Below, piece by piece: positions 39,033 through 49,000 of a stretch of DNA of 64,000 bases. The stretch is from contig MEDY01000084.1 of the NCBI GenBank assembly GCA_001724265.1, positions 1 to 64,000 on the forward strand. The letters run 5' to 3'. The stretch is from Rhizaria sp. SCN 62-66. Taxonomy: Eukaryota > Rhizaria, unplaced. Position 1 is the stretch's first letter; the number at the start of each line of letters is the position of its first letter. The position numbers were made by a program, and so were the translations under genes. The notes under the pieces are model-generated. The model made no database searches. It worked only from the letters and a program-made list of their open reading frames with translations, and was not told where the DNA came from.

Positions 39033-42000
39033 TCAGATTGCTTCGAAATCGACTGCGGCAACGCGGACCGAGTGATCCTCACTCGCCGTCGCTACCATCA
39101 GCCGTCCACACAGCACAGCACCCGTCTCGGGGCCAGTAGAGCGTGCGCTGGGCACAGAAGCGACCGTGGGCGCGGGGGCGACGCTGATACGCGTTATCGC
39201 GCCAGAGTGTGCACCGCGCGCGTCGGGGGCCGCCAGCGCAACCCACCCGTCCGTAGCGTGATTAGCATTTGCGCTGTTGTCACTGTTGAGAGGACGCGTA
39301 AGAACGCGGAGCGTGCCGTCCTCAAGCCCCATCAACAACACCTGCAAGGCCTGCACGGCTACACTCCCAGTCTGAGTTGAACTCTTGCTCTTACACTCAC
39401 TGTCGCCGCTGCCAGCGCCGGTGAGAGGGACGTAGACCACAGCGCTGGCGAGCGCGGTCACCGAGCAGTGCTGCGCCGGCAGCGGCACCGCAGTCACCGT
39501 CACCGCCGCACGCGCACTCGCACTCGAGGAGTCAGCGCTGTGAGAGTTGGCGCTCTCAGTGATGCGCCACAGCGTCACCGTGCGGTCGCGCGACGCAGTG
39601 ACGAACCCGCTGGCGTCGGGCAGCCAGCACACACACTGCACCTGCCGCGAGTGCGCCTTGCGGGCGGCGGCGAGCGCAAAGCGGGGCACGGGCGCCGCCG
39701 CGGCCGCCGCCGTGGCCGCGGCGGCCGCGCGCTCGGCCAGCTCGTCGGCAGGGACGGCGGCGCTCGCGGCGGCGGCGGCGGAGGCGGCGAGCGAGTCGGT
39801 CGCAGCGTGCAGCAAACCGGCCGCGGCGGGGGCGGCGTCGGGCGGGCTCAGCGCGGCCGCGGAGTCCGTCGCCGCGGCGGCCACGGCGCGGGGGCCTTCG
39901 CGGCGCCACAGGGCGAAGGTCTGGTCACGGCTCACGGTCACCAGGTAACGGTCCGCGTCGAGCTCAGAAGAAGCACAAGCAGAAGCAGAGGTGGAAGAGG
40001 AGACAAGGTGGGTATGCGGGGGCAGCGGAGGCAGTGCGGGTGCGGGGGCAAATGCGAGAGCAGTCACAGTAGCCTGCGAACGGGCGTAAGAAGCAAAGAC
40101 AAACAGAACGAGAAAAAAAGAGTTAAATGTGAGTCTTTCTTAGCAATCTAAATTGAAAATGTCATATAAACCAGAGAAAACAAATAACACTGCTTGAAAT
40201 AGAATCATGCATTAGATTAATCGTGTTACATATCGATGTAACGCGTACCTGATGCGCCATGAGCTCGCCCGCAGGCGCCCACGTGCGTGAGTCCCACAGC
40301 CGTACCCCCGCCGCGGCGGCCTTGCGCGCGTTGGCCGCGGTCGCCACCAGCGGCAGCGCGCGCGCCGCAGTGACTGCCGCGAGGTCGTACGCGTGCCCGT
40401 AGAGCTTCTCGCTCTCTGGCCAGAGCGACGCCGCAACCAAGTCCTCCTCGGTCGGCGGCCGCGCGGCGAAGACTTGTCCCAGCCCGGCGCGCAGGTCAAG
40501 CGGCAGTGGCGCGTCGGCCGCGACGGCGGACTGCGCAAGTCCGCCCGCGGCCACGGGGACTTCGTCGCCCTCGCCGACCGCCTTGTTGGAGAGACCGAGC
40601 TCGGGGCGCGTGGCGGCCCACGCCCGGCGGCCGCGCGCGGCAGCGAAGGCGTGCGCCAGCGCGGCCACGGACGGCGGGGGCACGAACGGCTCAAAATCGC
40701 TCGCACTCGCACTCGTTGCAGAGTCAGCGCTGCTCTGTGACATTGCGTTTGACTGTGAGAATGACTGTGAGCCGGCGCGTGCGACAGAGAGCGCCGCGAG
40801 AGAGCCCAGGAACGGCGCCGGCGCAGTGAACACACGGGGAACTTTCTCTTCCGCGCACGACACGAACGCGTGGGGCGCATGGGGCACCGGTGCCAGAGCG
40901 CAGAGGTCCCACCCGTGCACCTGCGGCCGCGCCAACTCAAACCACGACGACTGAGAACAGGTACTTACGCTGCCCGTGGAGGCACTGAGATTGCGGTTGG
41001 TGACCGTGAGCGCGTCGGTGTATGGCAGCGCCGTGAGAGCGGGGTCGATGCTCTGCGCGCTCCAGGGGCCGAACACGCGCGTGGTCTGGTCTTCCGACAC
41101 CGAGACAACATACGGCGCGGTAACCGTAACACCGCTCTTGCCAGTGCCAGACAGAGCGGAGGACGCGGCAGTTGTAGCGAGCTCGGCGGTATGCGTGGCG
41201 AGAAACAAGTCGCGCACGGGCGCAGTATGGCCGGAGCACAAGGGCGCGGGGACCCACGTCGCGCAGTCGAGAGCCGCCACGATGTCGCCACAGTCAGTAG
41301 AGTCGTCGTCGCCAACAACACAGGCTGAAGCGTCATTCTGCTGCTGCTGCTGCAGCTGCTCTTGCTCCCGGTCGCTACTACACCCGCTGCGGATGAGCTG
41401 CTCCTGGCGCTTGAGCTGTAGCGCAAGTTTACTCTGCACGTGCTCCTGCGTCGTCCGCGCCCACAAGTGAAAACATCCTGAAAAGCCCACTCCCAGCACG
41501 CTACGGCCGCGCGGCCCCCATACGGCGCCGTAGAACCCCAGTGCGTGGCCACCGGCCTCGCCGACGCGCGCCGCGCCAAGCCACTGGGAGGTGCCGAGAG
41601 CGCGGTCGGGCGCCCAGAGCATCAGCGTCTTGTCGGCGGAAGCGGTCAAAAGCACCAGAGGCTGACGCTCAGTCCCCTGATTTGACTGCGAGTACGACTG
41701 TGTGGCAGTGGCGCGTGTGACCGTGGGCAGAAGAGGGTGCCACGCGGCCGTGAGCACCCAGTCGTCGTGGCCGACTAACACCGCTTCAAGTCCCACAGCG
41801 AGCGCGCGCCCTCCGACACGCACAAAGTGCTTCCTCGCCGTCAGCGCCGACCCAACGCCGCCCGCGGTCCCAGTCGCTGCGCTGGCAGCAGAGGGCGCGG
41901 CGGCGGGCTCGGCGGCCGCGGCGTCGTCGTCCGCGTCCGCCGCGCGCGCGCCGGGAGTCGCCGAGCCGTCGCCGAGCACGCCCGCCGCGGCCTCGACCTC

Positions 42001-43245
42001 GGCCTCGGCTTCCGCGGCAGCGGCGGCCTCCGCGGCGGCGGCGGCGCGGGGCGGGGCGGCCACGCGCCAGAGCCGCACGGTTGAGTCCTGAGACGCGGAC
42101 GCAAGCAGCAACGTCGACTGCCGCTGTTTACCGCCATCATCGTCAGCATCGGCGTCGGCAGAGTCGGCATCAGCGGTGTCTGTGTCGGCGCCGGCGCCCG
42201 GAGTGAGAGCGCAGAAGGCCAGCGAGCGGACCCAGTCAGTGTGACCGGCGAGAGTGCACACGTAGCGGAACTGCTCACTCGCCTCGCTGCCGCCGTTGGC
42301 GCTACCCTCACTCTCAATGTTGTTCTTGTCGTTCTTGTTGCTGTGAGAGAGAAGGGCGAAGAGAAGCACAGTGGTATCGACGCCGCCCGCGGCAAGCATC
42401 AGCGCACTGGCTCCGTCTGCAAACGTGTAGGGCGCCAAAGCGAGGGCCTGCATGACCTGGTAAGACGGGAACTGCAGTGACTGGCGGTGCTCGCCGACAG
42501 AAGCCATCGCGGCATCACTTAACTCTGGACTTGTGATGTTCGAACTATTGTTGTTGTTATTGTTGTTGTTGTTGCTGTTGGCGAGTTGCAGAGTGTCGTG
42601 CGCGGTGGGGTGAGGCAGTGCAAACACGTGGATAAACCCGGCAACCGTGGCCGCAGTGAGCACAATGTGACCTTCGTGCGCGGCCGCAGCGACTGCGATG
42701 ACCGAGTCGTCGGAGATGGCAGAGAGACTGGTAGCGGCGCCTGCGGCGACGGCGATGCTTGACTGCGCGCCGTCGCTCAGTGCGGCCGCGGCGCGGGCGA
42801 CGACGGCGGGCGCGAGGGAAAACACGCCTGCACGGACGTAAGAGAGCGGGGACGCGCAGCCCGCCGCGGGGCGCAACGAGGCGCCGCAGGGGAGCGTGTT
42901 TGCGGGGAGCGAGTCCTGGTAGAGGTGCCAGAGCAGGAGCTGGCCGTCGAAGCCGCCTGAGACGAGCGAGCCGAGGTATACACATGATGTAGCTTGATGA
43001 GAAGATACCGCAGGAGCTGAGGGGTCGCGGGGCAGCCAGCGGACGCAGTTGACGTCCTTGGTGTGTCCGCGGAGCGTGGCGACGACGGTGTTCACGCGCG
43101 GGTCGGCGTTGTAGATGACGACGCAGTTGCTGCCGCCATACGCGACGAGGTTCAGCTCGTGGTTCCAGTCCACCACGCTCGGCTCACGGTTGCAGCCAAT
43201 GCCCGTGAAGATGTTGCGGACGGACACAGCTGTTGTGGTCGCCAT
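39033..43245 (-). CDS. ELP2: Elongator complex protein 2 (WD-repeat)
   Basis: This is the WD40 scaffold of Elongator, the complex that starts carboxymethyl-type modification of wobble uridine in tRNA. Exons 43245-40249 and 40073-39033 join in phase 0 across a 175-nt intron (GTACGC to TTCGCAG) to give 1345 residues. Family landmarks in order are VVDWNHELNLVAYGGSNCVV, LRGHTKDVNCVRWLP, LAGHTDWVRSLAFC, LLASASQDSTVRLWRVA, LVGHDDWVLTAAW, LLTASADKTLMLWAPD, VGEAGGHALGFYGAVW, VSVSEDQTTRVFGPW, ARPQVHGWDLCAL, LGLSNKAV, PPTEEDL with LWPESEKLYGHAYDL, and across the junction HQATVTALAFAP. The WD blades form the expected double propeller. Ala/Ser/Glu inserts explain the excess over about 826 human residues. 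The ATG follows a pyrimidine run ending TACCCCAG by 14 bases. Confidence 0.95.
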
Positions 43246-43999
43246 TGGCAGCTGTCCGACTGGGGTAAAAAGACAAAAGAGGCAGAGTTGCGGACGAAAG
43301 GAACAATCGTGAGATACCGCTTGACATTCGAGGACATAGAGTATATTAAAAGAGATTACGAGTGAAAACGAGTACTCGTATAGTAAAACTAGATTCAACT
43401 ACTATTTGAAGGACGCTGGCTCGAGATACTGAACTTCAAAGTTCGACCACTTGCGCGTCTTCTCGCAAGCGTATACGGACAACGAGTAGATGCAGTGCTA
43501 CGGTTTTAACAAAATTAGCTGGATATGCACCATAACAATGCGTTAGAGTTTTGAAGGAACTCGTAAAATGTATTGAATTCTACGCAGAAAACGCATATAA
43601 TCATATGTACGGGTTACAGTCCACACTTCACATATCGAACAGAACAAAGAGGGAAACACAATAGGGAAAAGATGGAAGCCAAGAGTCCATCATGCAGAGA
43701 GGCTCAAACATGAAAGAAACTCGCTCCATCCGAATTGTTATGTCACAGCAGACAGTGTCGCCACTGTCCGGTGCAGCTGTGCGTCAGTGACCAGAACATG
43801 AGCGGAACAACGCACGCAGCATTGCCCGCGGCCCTGAAGCCAAGAAAACACAAAAGTGACCGATATACGTCTAGATGATACAGTTAAATCACAATCAAAG
43901 CAGAAACATTAGAAACGCTAATACAAATTACAAATGAACAACAACAAAAAAAAGACACAAAAACAAAACAAGCAACAAAGTGCGTTATGTTTCCATAAC
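43246..43999. other. Spacer between the ELP2 and CDF transporter genes
   Basis: Both flanking genes are on the minus strand, so this is the ELP2 promoter plus the 3' end of the transporter. An A-rich stretch of CAAA-type repeats lies at 43930-43980. The 40 nt before ELP2, read on the minus strand, are pyrimidine-rich and end TACCCCAG, an acceptor-like sequence. No gene is seen. Confidence 0.5.
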
Positions 44000-45412
44000 T
44001 CAGACAAAAGCCATGGCGAAGGCCTGCGCAGCGTTCACATCAGCACCGGGCGCCGCGGCCGCCTGAGTCGCGGGGCCAGCGGCAGCGTTAGCGCCGGTGC
44101 GGGCCTCCTCAGCGTCGGCGCGCTGCTCGGCGGCGATCGCGGCGGCGGCGGCGTTGGCCTCACGCGCGGACCGAATAGCGGCGAGCTTCTCCTTTGCAAC
44201 GGCGGCGACATCGTGCTCATCGATGAGACGGCGCGTGTAGTCGACGTGGACGAAAGCGCGCTCGACGAGGTCCATGCGCTCGACGGCCTGCTGCAGCGCG
44301 AGTGAGATGTCGTGCGCCTCGCGGACCGTGAGCGTGGGCGGGAGGATGATCTCGATCTCGACAAGGAAGCGCGAGCCGAAGTGGTAGGCGCGCATGACGT
44401 CCAGGGTGAGCAGCTGGGGGTGGTACGTCTCGACGAACTCGGTGAGGCGCTGGGTGAACTCGGCGTCGGCAGAGCGGCCGACGAGCTCGTGGACCTTCTC
44501 CATAGCAATGCCGTACCAGTTGACGGCGATGTAGACGGAGATGACGATGCAGCCCACAGCGTCGGACCACCAAAGGCTCGGGGAGGCGCGGACGAGCACG
44601 ATCGCGATGGCGGCGGCAGCGTTGGAGAGGACGTCGTTGCGGTGGTCAAACGCCAGGGTCTCGACCGTGGAGGAAAGCGAGCCGCGGTAGAGGCAGTACA
44701 TCCACAGCGCAGTCTTGGACGTGATGACGAAGAGGATGATGCCGATTGTGATGAAGTCGATGGGGACTTCGGGGATGTTGCCGCCGATGAAGCCGTCGTA
44801 GAGACCGCCGACGGAGCGGCCGATAAGCTCGAGCGCGGCGATGCACATGAGCGCGGCGCAGGCAATCAGCCCGACGGGCTCGAAACGCGACTTGCCGGCC
44901 GGGTAATCAACCTTGTCCTGAGCGGAGACTGACGTCATGCCCTCGTTGGATAGGTAGATGATCAGCTGAACGAGGAGGTCGAGGAATGAGTCGATGAGCG
45001 AGGCCGCGACGGACATGGAGCCGGAGATGTAGTACGCGGCAAACTTGCCCGAGAAGAGAAGAACGTTGGCCCACAGCGAGAGGTTGATGATAAAGGTAAC
45101 CTCGCCCTGAGTCTCAACAGTTACAGCCTCGCGCTCGTTGACGATCGCCTGCAGCGTGTCTTCGTCGCAAAACGCCAGGTCGGGCACGTACGAGTTCAGC
45201 GCGGTCGCGACGGCAGAGCGCTGCGGCGGCGGCAGCAGCAGGCCCGTCTCGTGGTCGCTGCAGCTCGTCGTGTCGCAAGTGAAAGTCTTCACCAGAGGGC
45301 GCGAGCCGGGCGAGTGGGTCTCGATGCGGTACTGGCGCGCGTGGCCGGAGCCTGGCGAACGCTTGTTCGGCAGCAGTGCCGAATTCTCGGACGAGTGGTG
45401 CGGGGAGCTCAT
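44000..45412 (-). CDS. Cation diffusion facilitator, Mn-type
   Basis: This membrane transporter exports or compartmentalises divalent metal, probably Mn(II), by proton antiport. It has 470 residues in one exon. A hydrophilic N-terminus (about 1-105) precedes the transmembrane domain. Helix 2 carries SLIDSFLDLLVQ and helix 5 carries LAFDHRNDVLSNAAAAIAI; the paired D-x3-D motifs are those of the Mn-CDF group (plant MTP8-11), whereas Zn-CDFs use an H-x3-D. Hydrophobic segments near GLIACAALMCIAALELI, FITIGIILFVI and VGCIVISVYIAVNWYGIA complete the bundle. The cytosolic C-terminal ferredoxin-like domain (LTLDVMRAYHFGSRFLVEIE, then FVHVDYTRRLIDEHD) and an Ala-rich tail follow. The ATG directly follows GCGACAG; upstream sequence read on the minus strand has a long CT repeat. 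Confidence 0.93.
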   Translation of the reverse strand: MSSPHHSSENSALLPNKRSPGSGHARQYRIETHSPGSRPLVKTFTCDTTSCSDHETGLLLPPPQRSAVATALNSYVPDLAFCDEDTLQAIVNEREAVTVETQGEVTFIINLSLWANVLLFSGKFAAYYISGSMSVAASLIDSFLDLLVQLIIYLSNEGMTSVSAQDKVDYPAGKSRFEPVGLIACAALMCIAALELIGRSVGGLYDGFIGGNIPEVPIDFITIGIILFVITSKTALWMYCLYRGSLSSTVETLAFDHRNDVLSNAAAAIAIVLVRASPSLWWSDAVGCIVISVYIAVNWYGIAMEKVHELVGRSADAEFTQRLTEFVETYHPQLLTLDVMRAYHFGSRFLVEIEIILPPTLTVREAHDISLALQQAVERMDLVERAFVHVDYTRRLIDEHDVAAVAKEKLAAIRSAREANAAAAAIAAEQRADAEEARTGANAAAGPATQAAAAPGADVNAAQAFAMAFV

Positions 45413-46037
45413 CTGTCGCCGAGGCCGAGCCGCACGCGAGCGAGCGAGAGAGAGAGAGAGAGAGAAAGTAAAAAGTAGAGAAGCCGAGTGAGAATATTGA
45501 AATTTTCCCCGCGATAAGCGCACTGCGTGTGCGATATCGATATATGTTGCAAGACCGGAACATGTTTTTCATGAGTATTCTGACGCGTTGTTCCAAACCA
45601 TGACCGGAATTAGTCGCTACCATGGTGCAAAGTTTGCTTCTCGGAACAACGTCTTCTCTCCACTGCGTGGCGGCAACCGAATGACCGACTGACCGACCGC
45701 CAGGCCTGGTTCCTAAAAACTGGGGGTTGATTTCAAACATGCAGTCTGTTTAGACGATAGATTGTGGCATGATGCGTCTGTGTATGCAAGAATAAGTTGC
45801 TTCATATGGAAATATACTGAGATTTTTTGAGGAATTTCATTTCCAATCTTGCCTGGCTTTCCTTAAGCGGGCCCTATGCTCCTGGCTATGCACACCGGAT
45901 ACTCTCTGCCTCCAACGACTCTCGCCTATGCCCCCATCATCGCGCGCTCACCCCATCGCCCCTTCTCCTTCTCCCCTCACGCGCTTCCCCCGACTATTGT
46001 CTTGCCCCTGCTGTGTCCCGCCCGCGCAGTCGCTGGC
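45413..46037. promoter_or_regulatory. Divergent promoter, CDF transporter / IFT140
   Basis: This head-to-head spacer contains GGCAACCGA (45672-45680), the exact reverse complement of a motif in the LRR/kinesin promoter, followed by CCGACTGACCGACCG (45685-45699). A 9-bp inverted repeat, CGTTGTTCC at 45586-45594 and GGAACAACG at 45643-45651, lies beside it. A GA/CT microsatellite is at 45450-45465. The last 130 nt before IFT140 are strongly pyrimidine-rich and end CCCGCGCAG eight bases before the ATG. Confidence 0.5.
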
Positions 46038-49000
46038 ATGTCCGCAGGCGCGTCCTTCGTGGCGTTCCCAGTGACAGCGGCGTCGGCCGACGTGGCCCCC
46101 GTGACCCGCCAAGCGTGGAGCGCGGGCGACGTCCCTCACCTCGCCGTCGCGTCCACCGATGCCAAGGTCCGCATCTATCTCGAGGAGGATGACACATGCG
46201 TGCTCCACGACACTCTCACCGCAGAAGCCGGCCGCCGTCTCGCGCCTGCCTCCTCCCAGCAACAGCAACAGCAGAATGGCGGAGGCAACGCAATCAACTC
46301 AGTGCTCGGCGCCACGCCCTGCACCGCGCTGGCCTGGCACCCGACCGCGAACCTCCTCGCGCTGGGCTGGGACGACGGTGCCGTGTCCCTCTGGCGCGAG
46401 GGCGCTGGCACGCTCCTCTGGCTGCCGGCAGACCCCGAGCGTGCCGCCGCCGTAACGGTCCTCGCTTGGTCGACCGCTGACCGTGGCGCGCGCCTGATCC
46501 GCGGTGACTCGTCCGGTCTCGTCACGATCTTCGCGGTCGACCCGCGCGCCGCCGCTCCGCCTGCGGCCCAGCTTTCCCTCTCCGCTGCCGCCGCCGCCGC
46601 CGCTGCCTCAGGCTCAAACTCCACTCCTTCCAATGCTAACTCGATCTCTAATAGCTCGAGCTCTAGTGCAAGTGGCAGTGGTCCGTTGCGGCTGCAGCCC
46701 ATCCGCCGGCTTTTACGCCACGCCGCCATCGCGCACGTCGTCTTCCGCCCTCTTTCCGCCGCCGACGCCGAGTCCGCCCCCATCACAGGTTCCTCGGGCT
46801 CTGGCTCTGGCTCTGGCGCGGGCACGGGTGGCGACTGGTGCCAGCCGTTTTTCTTCGCGACTAAGGCGGGCACCGCGTTCCACTGCGGCGCGACGGGCGC
46901 GTGCTCAGAACTTGCGGCCTACGGCTCTGCGCTCCACGGCATGCGCTGGGACCCGCGCGCCGGCGCGCTTGTCCTCCTCGGCCGCGACGCCGGCTACCTC
47001 GCAGTCACCGTAACCGCGGACGGGCTGCGCGGGGAAGAGCGCCGCGTGCGGCTCGCCGTGCCCGCCGCCAAGGGCGCCGCCGCGGCCGCCGCCGCCGCGG
47101 GGGGCGACTCGGGCTCGGTTTCGTCCTCGGCGGTGTCGACGCTGGCGTGGGTCGGAGATGGCGCACTCGTCGCCGCGGCCGCGGAGGAGCCCGTCGTGCG
47201 GCTCTGGTCGCTGCGCACCGCGCACGCCTTCACACTTCCGCTCCCGGCGCTGGCCGCGGGCGGCGGCGGCGGCGCGGGCAACACCGGTCCCGTCAAGGCG
47301 GTTTCTGTGGCGTACGACCCCGCGCAGAGGTTGCTGCTGGTCGGCACGGACTCGTGCCATCTGTGCATGTGGCGCTGGGTCGGACAAGACTCCTCGTCCG
47401 CGTCCAACGCCAACTCTGCTGCGGCGAGTAACGACGATGACGATGACGACGACGAGGCCGGCCCGTCCGCGGCGGACTGGGTGTCCCTGCCGCCGCTCCG
47501 CGTCTCCGACACGATCCGCGGTTTCGCAGTGCGCGTCCCGGCGTCCACAGGCGCCGACCCCAGCGCCAGCGCCGCGGCGGGGCCCGCGGACGCGCTTGTC
47601 TCGGCCTCTCTCGGCGTGCATCTAGTGTGCGTGAAGCCCTCGCAGCACTGTTCGGCCACTGCGCCCGGCTGGGCCGCGGTGCAGATCGGCCCCACCACAG
47701 TCGCCATCGAACGCACCGACGTGCCGCCCGCGCTCGCGCACGATGCCGGCAGCGGCGTCGACTCGCTGTCCGCCTCCTCAGCAACCACCGCGTCGTCGCC
47801 GACCGAGCGCGCGGCCGCTGCCGCCGCGGCTGCGTCGGCCACGACGCCGATCAACGGCCCGCGCCTCCTGTGGCAGCTGCCGTTTATCCCGCGCACACTC
47901 GTCGTCCGCGACGGTATCGTAGTCGCAAGCAACGGCCGCAAAGCCGAAGTCGCCGACGCGCACGCGCCTGTTGCCGCGGCCAACGGCGCCGAGCCTGCGC
48001 CGTCCGTCGTGGGCCGTTTCGCCGCGCGCACGCGTTTGCTCGCGATCGGCGCACGCGAGAGCGGCTCGCTCTTCGCCGTCACCGGCGGGGCCAAGATCGA
48101 GGTTGTCAACTACCAGGGCGTGGTCAAGTCGGTCATCCCGCTCGCGTCCGACACCGACGGCGCGCCCGCGCTGTTATCGCTCGCCGCCCCGCCCGCCGGC
48201 AGCGCCGCCGCGGCCGCGGGCGCCGGCGCGTTCCTCGCCTGCGTCACCACGCTTGGCGTGCTGAAGCTTTGGGATGTGTCTCGCCGCGAGCCCCGCGCTG
48301 TGGTTACGGCGCGGCATTTGTTGCGCGATCCCGCGGTGCGCGGTGCGCTTCCGCCCTCCGCCGCCGCCAAGGCCGCCAAGGCGCGCGCCACCTCCGCCGC
48401 CGCTACTAACGCCAACGCCAACAACGACGCTGCTGCTGCTGCGGTGCCGCGCGCGCGCGTGTCGATGCTCGCCGGCATGCGCATCGGCGCCAGCGCAGCC
48501 GACAGCGCCGACCGCAAGGGCTCCGCGGGCGCCTCGCGCGGCGGAATCACCGGCCGCGGCCGGTCCGGCTCCACCGCGGTCGATGACGACAGCGCCAACT
48601 CGCGCTGGGAAGCTCAGTTCGCCGACTGGCAGGTCACGCACGTGTGGCCGTCCCCCACGGGCGCCCGCGTTGCCTTTGCCGTGCGCTCCACGCGTAGCCC
48701 GTTCACCGGACAGCTCCCCAGCGCCGCCGCCGCCGCGGTCGCCGGCCCGGACTCGCGCCTGTTTGTGTACGATACCGACGCCGACACGGTCGCCGTGCAC
48801 GACTTCGGCGGCGCTGCGAACGCCGCCAACAGCGCCAACAGCGGCAGCAGCAGCGCGATGGCGGCCGTCGGCGTTGGCGCTGGCAGCCGCGGCGCCGGCG
48901 GCCGTGGCGGGTCCCTGGGCGCCGCGAGCGCTGCACTGGCGCGCGCGCTGCCCGTCGCCGTGCCCGTCGCGGCCGCGTGGGACCCGTCGCACCCCGCGGT

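Noticed and set aside
45876-46037. N-terminal extension of IFT140 from ATG 45876
   Set aside because: The stretch is almost pure pyrimidine-rich leader ending in an acceptor-like CGCGCAG, and IFT140 proteins start close to the first WD strand. ATG 46038 is preferred, although the longer form is open.
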